Assembly (NCBI RefSeq): GCF_963924245.1 | Contig: NC_086286.1 | Location: forward strand, 126,295,319-126,359,318 | From: Chroicocephalus ridibundus | Lineage: Eukaryota; Chordata; Aves; Charadriiformes; Laridae | Reading direction: 5' to 3' | DNA: 64,000 nt | Shown: positions 47,842 through 59,594 of the stretch, in pieces | How the letters are laid out: each line of letters starts with the position of its first letter | How positions within the stretch are numbered: position 1 is the first letter of the stretch | Position numbers and translations under genes: made by a program | The notes under the pieces: generated by a model | Databases searched by the model: none | Told to the model about the DNA's origin: nothing | What the model saw: the letters and a program-made list of their open reading frames with translations, nothing else

Positions 47842-48025
47842 TAGACACTGGAATAGGCTGCCCAGGGAGGTGGTGGAGTCATCATCCCTGAATGTGTTTA
47901 AGACTCGTTTAGATGTGGTGTTGGGGGATATGGTGTAGGGGAGAACTTTGTAGAGTGGGGTTGATGGTTGGACTCGATGATCCCAAGGGTCTTTTCCAAC
48001 CTAAATGATTCTACTATTCTATGAT
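47842..48025 (+). mobile_element. Young-looking CR1 LINE 3' fragment
   Basis: The last ~180 bp of a CR1: GACACTGGAATAGGCTGCCC to GATTCTACTATTCTATGATA. It is nearly the same sequence as the 3' end of the 12425-13126 copy, differing at roughly a dozen positions, so the two belong to one subfamily. Confidence 0.95.
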
Positions 48026-48639
48026 ATCTTTCTGGTGACTGAAGGAAGCCTGGAGTGACTGTCTCAAGTAGAGACATTACAGATACCCGCATCCAACCAA
48101 AAGTATCCCACTCAGCTAGGATATATTTGTACTATGGTGCCTGGGCATTTTCTGATCCTTGTCCCTGCTCCTTGCACATGATCTCTCCAACCCTCTTTGG
48201 GGTTGATCAGTTGTGGAGCCACCTGACCGTACTACCCCACCACAACACTTTGTTCTTCCAGAATGGTCCCAACACATCTGGGAAGGAGCGTGCATGTAGG
48301 AAATACCCACCATTGTCATGCAGCTGGCGGCAGAGAGGAAGCATTGTCCCTTCTGTCCCTTCTGCTCCTGCGCAGTGCCCAAACGGAGCAGGTGTTCACA
48401 AGCGCTAATCCCAAGAGGTCTCGTGCGCTCCAGTGAGTCCTGCTGGCTCATCTGCTCCGAGAAACTGGCACTGAAGTTCAATAGATGGGGAAAAGAAAAA
48501 ACAGTTTATTGTGTTAAAAGCCTAGGCAAGCAAAAATTGCAGAAATTGCCAAATTTAGACTTTGGCCAGGGTACCAGTATTAGCAATGCTACCCTTGATG
48601 AGGGGTCAAAGTTCTGCTGACATGAGTTAAAATAAAGAA

Positions 48640-48960
48640 TAAATAAAATTGGAAGGATATAAATCTTGGGGGTAGAGCAAAAGCAGTGGAAAAAGCAGGA
48701 TCATTAATAAATGAAAAAGGAGGACAATGATTCAAAACTGGCTGAGTTATTGAACACCTTTTTAAAAAAAAAAAAAATCTCTCCTAAAGAAGAAAACTAT
48801 AGGAAAGTAGTTTGGACAGGATTTAAAGTGAGGAAGGAAGTCACTATAAAAAATATAATTGATAAAGAACAAGTGGAGGAATCTTTGAAAAAAAAATTGG
48901 AAAGCACACAGATCAGCTTTGCTGATCACGTCGGACGTTAGAGAATGAAATGAGAAACCG
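48640..48960 (+). mobile_element. Possible relic of LINE ORF2 (CR1/L3-like)
   Basis: A coding-like trace reads SLINEKG, then after a frameshift KLAELLNTFLKKK. This resembles the pre-reverse-transcriptase segment of CR1/L3 ORF2 (ending in a DKAELLNxFF block). It is A-rich, broken and highly diverged. Confidence 0.35.
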
Positions 48961-51900
48961 ACCATGCCGCTTCCCAAAGGCAACTGACGCTAACTGGGAT
49001 GAATAAAGGAGAAAGAGGTGGGATAATATCCCTGATTCTTTCCCCCTACTACTCAAAGCCAAAAGGAAAGACACACTCCAGGTCAGATATTTTGTGTTCT
49101 AATACAATGGAACAAATGTTAAGGCAGAAATAACTGTACAGCTGTACGGCACGAGGATTGTAGAGAAAAGGCCAAATAAATACACAAAGCCAGAAAAACT
49201 TGACTGCTTCTACTGCTTATCAAATTTTATACAGTGCCTAATTTGGCTTGGAAGATTATTTCAAGGTATTTTAGAAGACACATCGTTGGGTGAATAAAAG
49301 CTGTCCTCAGATGCAGTAATAAACATATTGAAAAAGTGGGAGAGAAAGAGTATACCTGTGGAAACGTAGAGGCATCTGATTTCATTTAACGTATTTTGAA
49401 ATAATTTTTTAAAAGTGCAAAAACCGCATTAATGAAAATAAAAATTGGTAATCATTTGGAAGGAACTGCAGGCATTAGAAAGGAAAAAGCAATGGTAGAG
49501 AGAGGCCTAGAAATGTTAGAAATGGTCAGAAAAATGAGAATCATATTGGAAAAAGTACAGTTATCACACATCAGAGGACTAATAATCTCAAGTAAATATA
49601 TTGTTGGAGATGTAAAATTGAGAAATGTAAAAGTGGGAAATGATTCTGGCGTAGAGGAAATTAGCTTGTGCCTTACGGTGGGCATCCCACTAGGATGCGA
49701 GTGGGAGCTTTGCACATGTGGGTAGCCCCACATCGAAGGTGGGAGGTGCACACAATGAAGTGCTTGTGCGTTTGCAGAGTTGGGCGCTGTCCTGAGGAAG
49801 GAGGTTGAGAGTGGCATTTCATGGAAACAGGAAAGTAAGTTTCCAACACCTTCAGTTGCTGGAACCTACAATGAGTTTCTTCTGTTCAGGTACAGCCTTT
49901 ACCTCCCAAGTCGAGATCCAGTTGCAGACCGAAGTACCTTCAAAGCTCACGATGACTTTCTTGGTTGATCTCTTAGCAGTTGGCTCCTGGGTATCACTTT
50001 TTATGCATGCCTGGCCTCAGGCCCTGGGTTCTGTGCGTATTCCTAGCTGTTCAGGTGCTCACTCTAGACTGTTGTTTTGCTTTCCTGGACACTCACTTAT
50101 TCAGCTTTTCCCAGCCTCTTCCTTCATTTCTCTTTATGAACTGGAAGACAAGAAAGCAAAGCTTGGGTTTTTAAGGGGAGTGGGTGCATCTGAGTGAGCC
50201 AGCCTAGGAGATCTCAACTGGTTGTGTATAAAACTTTGTGCCTGAACTTTTATATCCTGCTTGGAGATGGAAACAGCCCTGTAATGAGAGATGGGAGGTG
50301 AAGGAGCCACCTCATGTGGCTGTGATCACATAATCAAGGGACAAGCATACCAGAGAGTCTTCATGAGAAGACGAAGGGGCTGCTAACACCCTGCTCAACC
50401 CGTACTTAATCCTTGTGGTCCATTCATGTTCTTGTTCCTTTCATGTAGTCAGTTGTGTCAATTCTAGGTTTCTTGGCAAGCTGCTCCGATCTTGCCATGC
50501 TGTCACCTCCGTCTGGCGTGATAAATAGCACATCTGTTTATCAGTTTCCTTGCACAAATATGCAGATCAGCTTGGACATAAAACTTCAATCCCACCTCAA
50601 AAAGAAATGCAGTTATTCTCCCCAGTATTGCCAGAAATGTGGGTAAAGGGCAGCTCAGGTTACCTAAAGTCCTGGATCTTTAGAACAGCAATATTCTTAG
50701 GAAATGCCTGGCTAAAAGTGCCCTCTGAAACAAAAGCCTTGTCCCCGGTTTCTGAAGTGTTGGGGTAGCTGAACCGTGTGCAGTCTGAAACACCCCGATG
50801 CGACTGCTGCTGTCGGAGCCTGTTGCAGAAGCAGGTGTGATCAGGGCTGTGTCACCGAGCTGGTACTTTGATAGACCACAGCAGCATCCCAGGGGAGCTG
50901 TCACAGTACGATTGTATTGAAGAACTTGGGGGAACCAATTGATGGGAAACAACAGGACATGTATGTACGGGGAAGGAATAACGAACGGGCATCGCCGTCT
51001 CTTTCTGCTCATCAAGGGAACATAATGGATGCGCTCAGTGCTGTCCATCATTTTGCTTTATTACGTTGTACATGAGTACATCTATCCTCATGTTTCCTTC
51101 TAAGCGGAGAGCAAATCTCTTCACTCAGGAGTTTGCACAAAGTCTCAGTACAGTACTGAGGACCCAACCTTGGTAAGGTCTGAGGTCCCGATCCTGTAAC
51201 CAGGATTTTATGGCTCTGTCCCTATTCTCTGAACTGCTACTGGATACCATGAGCTTTGATCTCCAACTTCATAAATGCATCTGTTCTTTGCACAGTGATG
51301 GTGTCTCTTGGCAAAGCAATGATGTTTCTCAGCTGTATGTTTTCTCATGTTGACGGGACTCAAGTTCATAATTTAAGTCCCTGAAGACTCATGTATCAAC
51401 TATAGAGAAATTGTCTACGGAATAAATGCTTTTAAAAATAAGGAACATTGACAATAACCTATTTTTTAGCAATTTCAGAGGGTTTTCTTTTTTTGCACCT
51501 GCGGTTGATGGCTGAAAAGCTAATTAGATAATGCATCTAGAATAGGAGGGAGATTTGCTGTAGGTGAACCTGATCCCTGAGACTAAGTCTTATCCTCCAG
51601 AAAGCTGGGCTTCTTGATTACCTAGGTTAAGTGCAATGTAATCCTTTGCATTGAAGGCAGTAGCTGGAAATATAATTTGGACTGCTGTGCTTTGGAGATT
51701 GACTTGTTTCAAACTGTTATGGACCTAAATAAAGAAAAAGCAATACGTTCTTAAAAAAAACCCAAAACCAAACACAAAACCCCGAACCAACTCCCCAACG
51801 CCCCCCAAAACACCAGAAGAAAACCTTACCTACTGGGATCTGCCTCACATTTCTAAAGGAATGTTTATTTTTTGTTGAAGTAAATCCAGTAATCACAAAA

Positions 51901-52096
51901 GGGAAGAGCTAATAATGTGAAATTAGAGATGGAATATTCTATCAGATGACAGAAAAAATCTCTGAGGATGTCACAGTTCGGATTGCTACAAAGGATATAT
52001 CATATTAAACTGGCACTTAACAGGATCCTCATTACCACATATGCCTGAGTCAAGCAGAGTATAGACACCCTTTGGAGAAGCTACCTTAGCTTTATT
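48961..52096. other. Intergenic region, nothing recognised
   Basis: AT-rich unique-looking sequence. An A/C-rich low-complexity tract (AAAAAAAACCCAAAACCAAA and onward) lies at about 51753-51815. Open frames stay below 131 codons and have no recognised domain. Confidence 0.4.
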
Positions 52097-52985
52097 GAAT
52101 CACAGAAGAAACTAGGCTTTGGAAGGGACTTTGGAGGTTCTCTGGACCAACCACACACTCACAGCCAGGTTCAATAGATCAGCTGAGTTTTGAATATCTC
52201 CAGGGCTGACTATTCCTCCACCTCTTGGATCCCGTTTTTTGATGACCGTCATGAAGAATTTTTTCCTAATACTTAAATGGCATCTTGCATGCTGCCACTT
52301 GTATCTGCCACATCTTAGCACTTTACTATGCACTTCTGGGAAGAGCCTGTCTCTCTATAACTATGTTGGAACTAGATGTTCTTCAAGGTCCCTTCCAACC
52401 CAAACCATTCTATGATTCTATGTTCCAGGTAGTTATAGACTGTGGTATGAATGCCTCCAAGTCTTCTCAAGCTGAACACTTCTAGCGCTCTCGCCATCCC
52501 CCTGCACATCATGTGCTACTATTTTGCCCTGTCATCTTGGTGGCCTTTCCTGGATCCACTCTGGTATGCCAGCATCTTTCTTGTACTATGGAGTGCGAAC
52601 CTGGACGCAGTGTCCAAATGTGCTCTCAAAAGACACAAGTGGAAGGGAGCTATGACTTCTCTTGGACTGCTTAGGGCGCTCTTGCTAATTCATTGCAGTA
52701 TGTGGATGGTGTTCTTTGCCACGAGGGCTCGCTGCTGACTCCTGTTCAACTTCTTGTCCGCTGGGACCCCCACATCCATCTCTGCAAAGCTGCTATCAGT
52801 CAGCCTGAGCTTGCGTTGCTGCATGGGGGTTTTCTGTCCCTGACACATGGTTGGTGTTTTCTTTTCCTGGGGGTCACGTCAGCTAATTTCTCCATCACAT
52901 CAGCTGCTCCCAACAGTTTGGTGTTACTAGGGACCTTGCTGAGGGTGCACTCTCTGTCACCATCCAGGTGAACAACCTGCCTGTT
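52097..52985 (-). mobile_element. Old CR1 LINE, reverse orientation, interrupted
   Basis: On the plus strand it runs from GAATCACAGAAGAAACTAGG, through CATGAAGAATTTTTTCCTAA, then after an insertion CAGGTAGTTATAGACTGTGG, GGTGGCCTTTCCTGGATCCA, TGTTCAACTTCTTGTCCGCT and CCCCCACATCCATCTCTGC, to CCTTGCTGAGGGTGCACTCT. This is the order of a CR1 read backwards. It reaches further 5' than the other copies in the window but is heavily diverged. Confidence 0.85.
52364..52424 (+). mobile_element. CR1 3' tail nested inside older reverse CR1
   Basis: GTTGGAACTAGATGTTCTTC, AAGGTCCCTTCCAACCCAAA and CCATTCTATGATTCTATG form a forward CR1 tail. It sits between the two halves of the reverse-oriented CR1 at 52097-52985, so it inserted later. 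Confidence 0.85.
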
Positions 52986-53295
52986 ATACTGTTGTTTGGG
53001 TAAGTAACCACCCAGATCATAGCCATGGACAGCAATATAAGAGCTTGGGTAAGTGCGTACTCCAAGAGAGGAGCTTGAAAGAAGCTAACATGCTTGCTTC
53101 TGCTCAGGACCCTGACTGTCCTTTCCTGTAAGGAATAGGACATGGGCACAGTAGAGTAAATAGAGGAGATATCCATGTGTTAAACTCCCAATGGAATTTC
53201 AGAAGAGAACGAAAGGAAATAAATGGTCTTAGATGCAATGGATCCAAAGCCTCTTAGACAGATGTGCTCATGTTGGAACATGGGCACATCTGGAA

Positions 53296-53363
53296 TACGT
53301 TGGGTTGGAACTAGATGATCTTTAATGTCCCTTCCAACTCTAACCATTCTATGATTCTATGTT
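53296..53363 (+). mobile_element. CR1 LINE 3' tail
   Basis: GGGTTGGAACTAGATGATCT, TTAATGTCCCTTCCAACTCT and AACCATTCTATGATTCTATG. It is only the terminal ~65 bp, similar to the nested tail at 52364. Confidence 0.9.
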
Positions 53364-56300
53364 CCTCTCTGAGAATGGTAGAGAAAAATGGTATAAGCTG
53401 TGGGTGCCATCAAATCCAGGTAGTTTTTAGCACAGGAGATGGAGGCTTGTATCTCCAGCATGCCTTCTAGCTTACCGGTCCAGCAGTGTGGCTCAAGGGC
53501 TGGTTGCAACGGCTGCGATCACTCATGCACTGCTCCTACCAAAAGCTGGTTTTGTTTGTATTAGCACCAGCTCTGACAGGGACCTGGGCGACGAAGAGCT
53601 TTGTGTTTTAAGCTCAATCAGCCATGGAACAGAATGACAATGTTGTCTATCCGAAACCTCTTTTCCAGACACTGAGAAACTTCCAGTCCTACACAGAGTT
53701 TGACAATCCCTTTTTAATAAATCCTTTTTAATTTTAATTCTTAATTTTAAGTAACGAATACATTGAGGGAAAACCGTGCAATCTTCCTGTTTTTTTTGCA
53801 GGGAATTATTATATAATCACAGGCAAATGGATATGCTGCCTTCCAATTCAATGCTTTTCTCTTTTATGAATCAAATGTCTCAACTTGTGTCATTTTCCAT
53901 ACGATGCTTTGGCTTGGTCAGACCATAAATACTCCCTGTTAATAAGATCACTTTGACATGTAAAAAATATTCTTTTCTTTCTCAAAAAGGGCACAGCGCA
54001 AATTGGAAAGAGCCTTTTTAGAGAAACTTGGTTAGATCTTACAAAAGGATGATTCATCTTTCTTGCCAGAAACTCCCCCCTTTTCTGGGAAAAATTTCAA
54101 ATGAAATGATTCTCATGATTTCGCTAGAATGCACACTTGAATTTTTCAGCCAGCTCCATTCAAAATGTTAGTGATGACCTGTAATTTTTTCTTCTGTCTG
54201 GAAGAAATGACTTTGTCAAAATGGAAGCTACAGTTACTTGTATGGGAAGAGAAACTTCCAGTAAAAGTCTGCACACCAATTTATCAACAAAAGCCATACA
54301 AAATTGACACTAGGCATATTCAGGCTAGAGAAAAGGCGCGTGCGTTTAGCACTAAGTGGGATTAACTATTGGAACTGTTGCTGCTGGGCAGGGTAGGCTC
54401 TTGATAATTTAAAGTATTTAAGTCAAGTCTGGATGCTTCTCATAAAGGCCTTCACATCTCACAAATAGCGGTCAGAGGCTTGGTGCTCAATTCATTGAGT
54501 CAAGTTCTCTGACAGCTCTCCTGCCTCAGCTTAGACACTTTCTAGACTGGTACCTGGATTCCTCTCCTTCTTCTATGTCCCCATCAGAGAAAAAGCTGCA
54601 AAAAAATCCCTCAGAGATAACAAGCCTAGTGTGAGGGACAGAAGGTGAAGGCTGATGTGAAGACATGTGCTGCAGATGTACTGAGGGTCCTGGGGGATTT
54701 TGGCTAAGGGTTCACATAGTGGATACCTAACCACACGGTCACAGCTTCCTCCGTGTGAGGTTGGATAGCAGCAGTTTGATAAGGTTTAGAACTGTGTGGG
54801 TTACCTGCCTGCTATGGTTTAGTCCTTTTGAGATGTCGTTTTGAACTGTGGCGGAAAATCTGAAAGATAGGGGCCAGGCTGGCTGGCACCGTCCTGATGG
54901 AGTAGAACGGCCTCCATGAGGGATTCAGTCTTTCCCATGGATGGACTCCTACACAATTTCCAGTAGAGCTGCTGATATCTCATAGTAGATGCAAGCTACA
55001 GACAGATGACCTTGCCCTTCTGGGCCAAGGATCCCACAGGAATGGCTTGTGGACCCTGAAAAGTGTGCTCTCCACAGGTGGAAAAGCACTGCTGTAGTAA
55101 GGAGGACTGTGTAATGGCTCAAACACTAACCTTACATTTGGAAGATTCATGTGATGTAAAACTTGCTGAACCTATTCTTGCAGGATCCCCAAATCCCTGC
55201 CCTTCCAATATAAGCTATTTATGACTCTGGTCTTTCTGCAAGCAATTGATTTCTACAAAAGAAGGTGCTCAGTGCTGTAAGTGATATTGGTGCACAGGTG
55301 CAATGGCGATGTACATAGTAAATAAATATTGCTAGAAGACGGGAATTCCAGTCCATGCAACAATGAAGTTTCCAATTGATTTTGTACCTAAATCCAACTT
55401 GATAATTTTTTTGTTTGTTTGTGTGTGTGTGGTTTTTTTTTTTGCAAAGAGGAAGTGTGAGAGAAAGATGGAAGGCTCTCATAAGTGAATTATGAAAGAA
55501 CATGTAATTTCCCATTATTTATCATTGACAGGTTGCTTGTTTGTCCTTATTTCATGCCCAAATCTCAGTGATCCAGCTGTTGAGCATTCACCTGAGACTC
55601 TGACTTTGACATCTGCCATGAAGTTTAAAATATTTGGGTTAGGACCCACCAGACTTTCCTGTTAAGATACCATTTCACTGAAAAATTGTTATGAATCTCA
55701 GTCATCTATGTCCCGAGTAGGTGACTATAAACCAGCTGAGAAGTAACAAACATATACACAAATCCGTAACAGCTACCATCATCTTTACTCTAGCTCCATT
55801 GATTTCCCTGGAGTTACACAAAAGATAAAACTGATTCCAAAGTGTTGTTGATGAGTGGGTGGGCTGAGTTGGGTGGCTCAAGAAAGTGTTCCAGATCTCT
55901 GCAGGCCTTTATGCAAGAGGGAAACGTTACGTCTTTGGCCTTGACTGCATTGTCACTCATACTGGTGTGATTGGAGAAGGATGTCACTGAGTCAGATTTA
56001 TGTCTGAGTTACATGGGCGCAAGCAAGAGGAGGATTGGGCAAACTGTGCCTAAAGCCCCAATGGATTTGAGAGCCTTCTCCAGCAGCTTAGGTAGCTTTT
56101 CTTTCTATCCTTAGCAACACAGTCCTGATTAACCCTCCAAGCTGTGGTCAGTCACTTTGAGGACAGTTTGATTGACAGGATGTAACCTGCTAACGCTTTT
56201 CTCTGCATTGTCTAGTCCATTAGATCCTGGAGGTGGTTGGTTGGCTGCGTTGGTTTTTTTTTTTTTTAATTACTTTGTTAATTTATTTTTGATCTCTTGG

Positions 56301-58930
56301 ATATTGTATAAGAAAAAGTCATCTTGAGGAAGAGGCATGAAGTATTTCAACGTAAGTACAAAAATATGCATTGAGACTCCTCTCTTCTGTATCTTTAAAA
56401 AGATGTATTTGGGCAAGATGAACATTTTTGCTCCCTTATCAGATATACAGTAGAGTCCTCTTCCCATTCTGAAACTTCAAATGGACAATATGGCACTTGT
56501 CTCTGTATTGTCTTGTATTTCATGCAAGATTTTTGTGGAAGGCTCTTTCTTTACGTTATATACAGCTTCATAAGAGCAGAGCTAACAGACCATCAAGGCT
56601 TGGGTGGGTAACCAACTCTATCACCCAAAACTTAAGGGACAATGTTGCTTTATGCTGGTGATCCCTTAATGGTCTTGTGAAATTATTCCCAAAGAAAATT
56701 AGCATTTGGAAAGTATATTATGATTTGTCTCGTATTTTAATTTTTTATGCTTCTTTCAATATGACTTAATAGCTTGAAAAAAGTAGAATAAATCCTTGGG
56801 AAGCAGTTAAATTTCTGGGAGTGCAGCCAGCATATTGTGGACCACCATTGGTCCAGGGACTACAATTTGGATAATGGGTTTGTTTGGAAATTATGCTGCC
56901 TCTGTCTGAAACCTCTAATGTGGGACCTACGGAGAAAAAGTTAGAGCCACCTTTGTGAAAGCTGTTGAAAATGAGAAATGAATTTATTTTTTTTCCCCTG
57001 GAAGATAGAGTGATGGATTGACTTTTAGCTGGGAAATAAATAAGTGAATAATTGCTTGGTGAAATATGTACATGGAAAGAATAAATCATATTGAAATCTT
57101 TGTCAGTGTGCATGGATACAAAAAAGCAGAGATTTGTCAAAATAATAATCTTTCAAATGGTGCCTAATGTCTTTCCTCACCTAGCCGAGGTTAAACTTCT
57201 GTTTATTGCAGGAGTGAATTTGCTGTAGTGCAAACCGCACAAATACTTCACTTGAGAATAGCATAGTAAGAAAATAATGGTTTTGTTCTAAAATGTGGAG
57301 AGAATCAGCGTTTACAGCTTTTTGAATGCTGCACCTCTGCAATCAATGACAAAATTCCCATTAATTACAGTAGTCAGCAAACCGGTTCTCCAAAGAATAG
57401 TTTGTGAGTAGCATGGCTATTTTCTTGGAACTAGAACTTTATTCAGCTGCTGCAAGAAATGTAACCAGGAGCAAACCAAAGTAAACATGTTATTAGAAAT
57501 ACATCTATTGTTTTCTAACTCAGTTGCGAACGCTAAAAAATTTCTTTCTTGTGAGAGATTTTTTTGAAGTTGCCATAGAAAACTGCTATCAACGAAGACG
57601 TAATTTGGAAAGTAAATTGGATGTAGATTCTTGCAGCCAGAACCACCTTCCGCAACCTACAAGACAAGCTACTTTATTCCTTACTAACAGTTCAAGTGGT
57701 TTGCTGCCTATATGTGAGCAGTAACTTCTGATCAGAAGATAACATCTCTAAATGCCATTTTGAGAGTCTCCATTTGAGTTATTAAATCAAAGTGAACTGT
57801 GGAATCACTGTTCACATTCATGAAATAGTCATTTGTCATACTCATTACAGCCATTATTTTAGCAGTTGCAAATAGCATTAATATTTTTTTCCATGTCAAA
57901 CCAAAGCTTTTTTTTTTTTTTTTTTTTGCATAGTTGTTTCATTCCATGTGGGGTCTGAAATTTTTAGTGATTGACTTCCAAGACAATGCATTTGATAAGG
58001 GCAAGCAAGAAAGAGTCCAGTCTCTTTTCCACTTGTCTTCATCGTGGCAAAGATATGGAAAACAGCTGGGTTCCAAAAGGTGGGGTTCAACCTCCAGACT
58101 TAAATGCCAAAGTCAGCTTAGCTTTAAAAGTGAAGGACTTTTGTCCTTTAAAAACGAAGGCTGCTCTGACACAAATTGGGCAGATCGTTCTCCTCATGCC
58201 TGTGCTTACCAGGCTGATTTAAAATTTTCCCACTGTTTAGCAGTAGTTCTATTTGAGGTCTTGCGATATTTCTTACCATTATTTGCGTAACTGCCGTGGA
58301 TTTTCATGCAGATCGTGCCTTAGCACACTATGGCATGACCACAAGCGGCTGGTCTGAAACCAGGCTACCCTGCCCCTTGGTACACTCAGGAGCGGTTGTG
58401 TGCCACAATGTGCAATCACTACATGAACAAATTCAGTTTTGTTTTGTTTTTTGTTATGCACCAGTTCACAAGGTTAAAGGGTTACATGAGAATCTCAGCT
58501 CTCTTGTAAAAATAAAACCGAAGTAATCACTGTCTCTGATAGTTTCAGAGAAAACCTCAAAAATATAAGTAAGGAAGATACAAAACTCGAAAGGATAACA
58601 AGACACAAATATCAGCTTTTGTGGGTTTTGCTTTGGGTCTGACTCATGTTGTTTTGTGCCTCAGTGGCAACTGACACTGACTGAATTCTCATTGGCATCT
58701 GCAGGACAAGGATGGTTTAACTGTGAGGAGCAGGATTATGGCTGCTCTTCCTGCTGTGTTTCCTCGTATCCACCTGAGCCACTGAGTTTGTAACTCCACG
58801 TTGGTACAATCTGCTCTTGGTCAAGCATAGATGGTAAAACTGTTGTGAGGAAAACAAATTTTGCCACTGTGCTAGTCAGTCACTGATTCTGCATGACTCA
58901 AATCCAACTCTGTTTTTTCTTCTCTTGTAG
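53364..58930. other. Region upstream of the RP1L1 coding exon, no gene recognised
   Basis: AT-rich, low in recognisable repeats apart from T runs (for example 57907-57927) and a TTTG/TG-rich tract at about 55409-55442. Mammalian RP1 and RP1L1 have a non-coding first exon, so the RP1L1 promoter and exon 1 are expected in or before this region, but I could not place them. Open frames such as 57934-58290 have no recognised domain. Confidence 0.4.
58908..58930 (+). promoter_or_regulatory. RP1L1: Splice acceptor of RP1L1 first coding exon
   Basis: A pyrimidine tract CTGTTTTTTCTTCTCTTG precedes TAG at 58928-58930. The acceptor implies an upstream untranslated exon, as in mammalian RP1 and RP1L1. 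Confidence 0.85.
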
Positions 58931-59588
58931 TTACCTTTAAGCAAGAGGGATGACTCAGGTGCCTGCTGACTACTTGTCAACCACCAGCTCCTACAACTAT
59001 GAGCAGCCCCTTCCCTCCGTGGCTCGGACAAGCACTGTCACCAAGGTACCCACAGCCAAAAAAATAACCTTCTTCAAGAGTGGAGATCCTCAATTTGCAG
59101 GAGTCAAGATGGCCATCAACCAGCGAAGCTTCAAGAGTTTCAATGCACTCATGGATGACCTCTCTCATCGGGTCCCACTGCCATTTGGGGTACGGACCAT
59201 CACCACCCCTCGAGGAATACATTGCATCAGTGAGCTGGACCAGCTGGAGGATGGAGGGTGCTACCTTTGCTCCGACAAGAAATACGTCAAGCCTATTAGC
59301 ATTACTTCTGGGGGACACAGGCCAGGCCCTCCACGAAATGGTCGTCCCTCCAGTACTTTGAGAAGAGTAGCTCAGGAGGGCAAACTTGAAGATTATTCCT
59401 CACCTTTCACTCATCATGGCCCCAGAATACCCAAGAAAATCACTCTACTTAAGAATGGAGAAACTAGTTTTCGGCGATCAATTATCTTGAACCGCAGAAA
59501 TGCCAGGAGTTTCAAAACGCTCCTGGACGAGATTTCAGAGATCTTGCAGTTCCCAGTGAAGAAGCTCTACACTGTTGATGGGAGGAAG
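58931..59588 (+). CDS. RP1L1: RP1L1, first coding exon (partial gene; DCX-domain protein)
   Basis: The exon starts after acceptor TCTTCTCTTGTAG (AG at 58929-58930) with 19 nt of 5' UTR. ATG is at 58950, and 213 codons run to Lys213 at 59588, ending in phase 0. The first doublecortin domain covers about residues 37-120 (KKITFFKSGDPQFAG, RSFKSFNALMDDL, PFGVRTITTPRG, QLEDGGCYLCSDKK). A second begins at about 158 (PKKITLLKNGE, ARSFKTLLDEI, FPVKKLYTVDG) and is cut by the exon end. LPSVART-TVTKV and GGCYLCSDKK fit RP1L1 better than RP1, and the SOX7/C8orf74 neighbourhood agrees. The DCX pair binds microtubules of the photoreceptor axoneme, where RP1L1 works with RP1 (family knowledge). The donor is AAG|GCAAGT, a GC-type site. 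Reading on gives 29 unrelated residues and a stop at 59676. Downstream exons are outside the window or not recognisable. Confidence 0.93.
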
Positions 59589-59594
59589 GCAAGT
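59589..59594 (+). promoter_or_regulatory. RP1L1: Probable GC-type splice donor of RP1L1
   Basis: The exon/intron border AAG|GCAAGT matches the consensus of GC-AG introns perfectly outside the C. It falls after the VDGRK block, where as I recall human RP1 exon 2 ends in phase 0 after the equivalent residues. The nearest GT (59593-59594, GGCAA|GTATCT) would add four nucleotides and shift the frame unless the next exon compensates. Confidence 0.7.

Noticed and set aside
58950..59588. RP1 as identity of the DCX gene
   Set aside because: Several blocks resemble RP1 too, but LPSVART, TVTKV and GGCYLCSDKK fit RP1L1, and the gene follows SOX7 and C8orf74.
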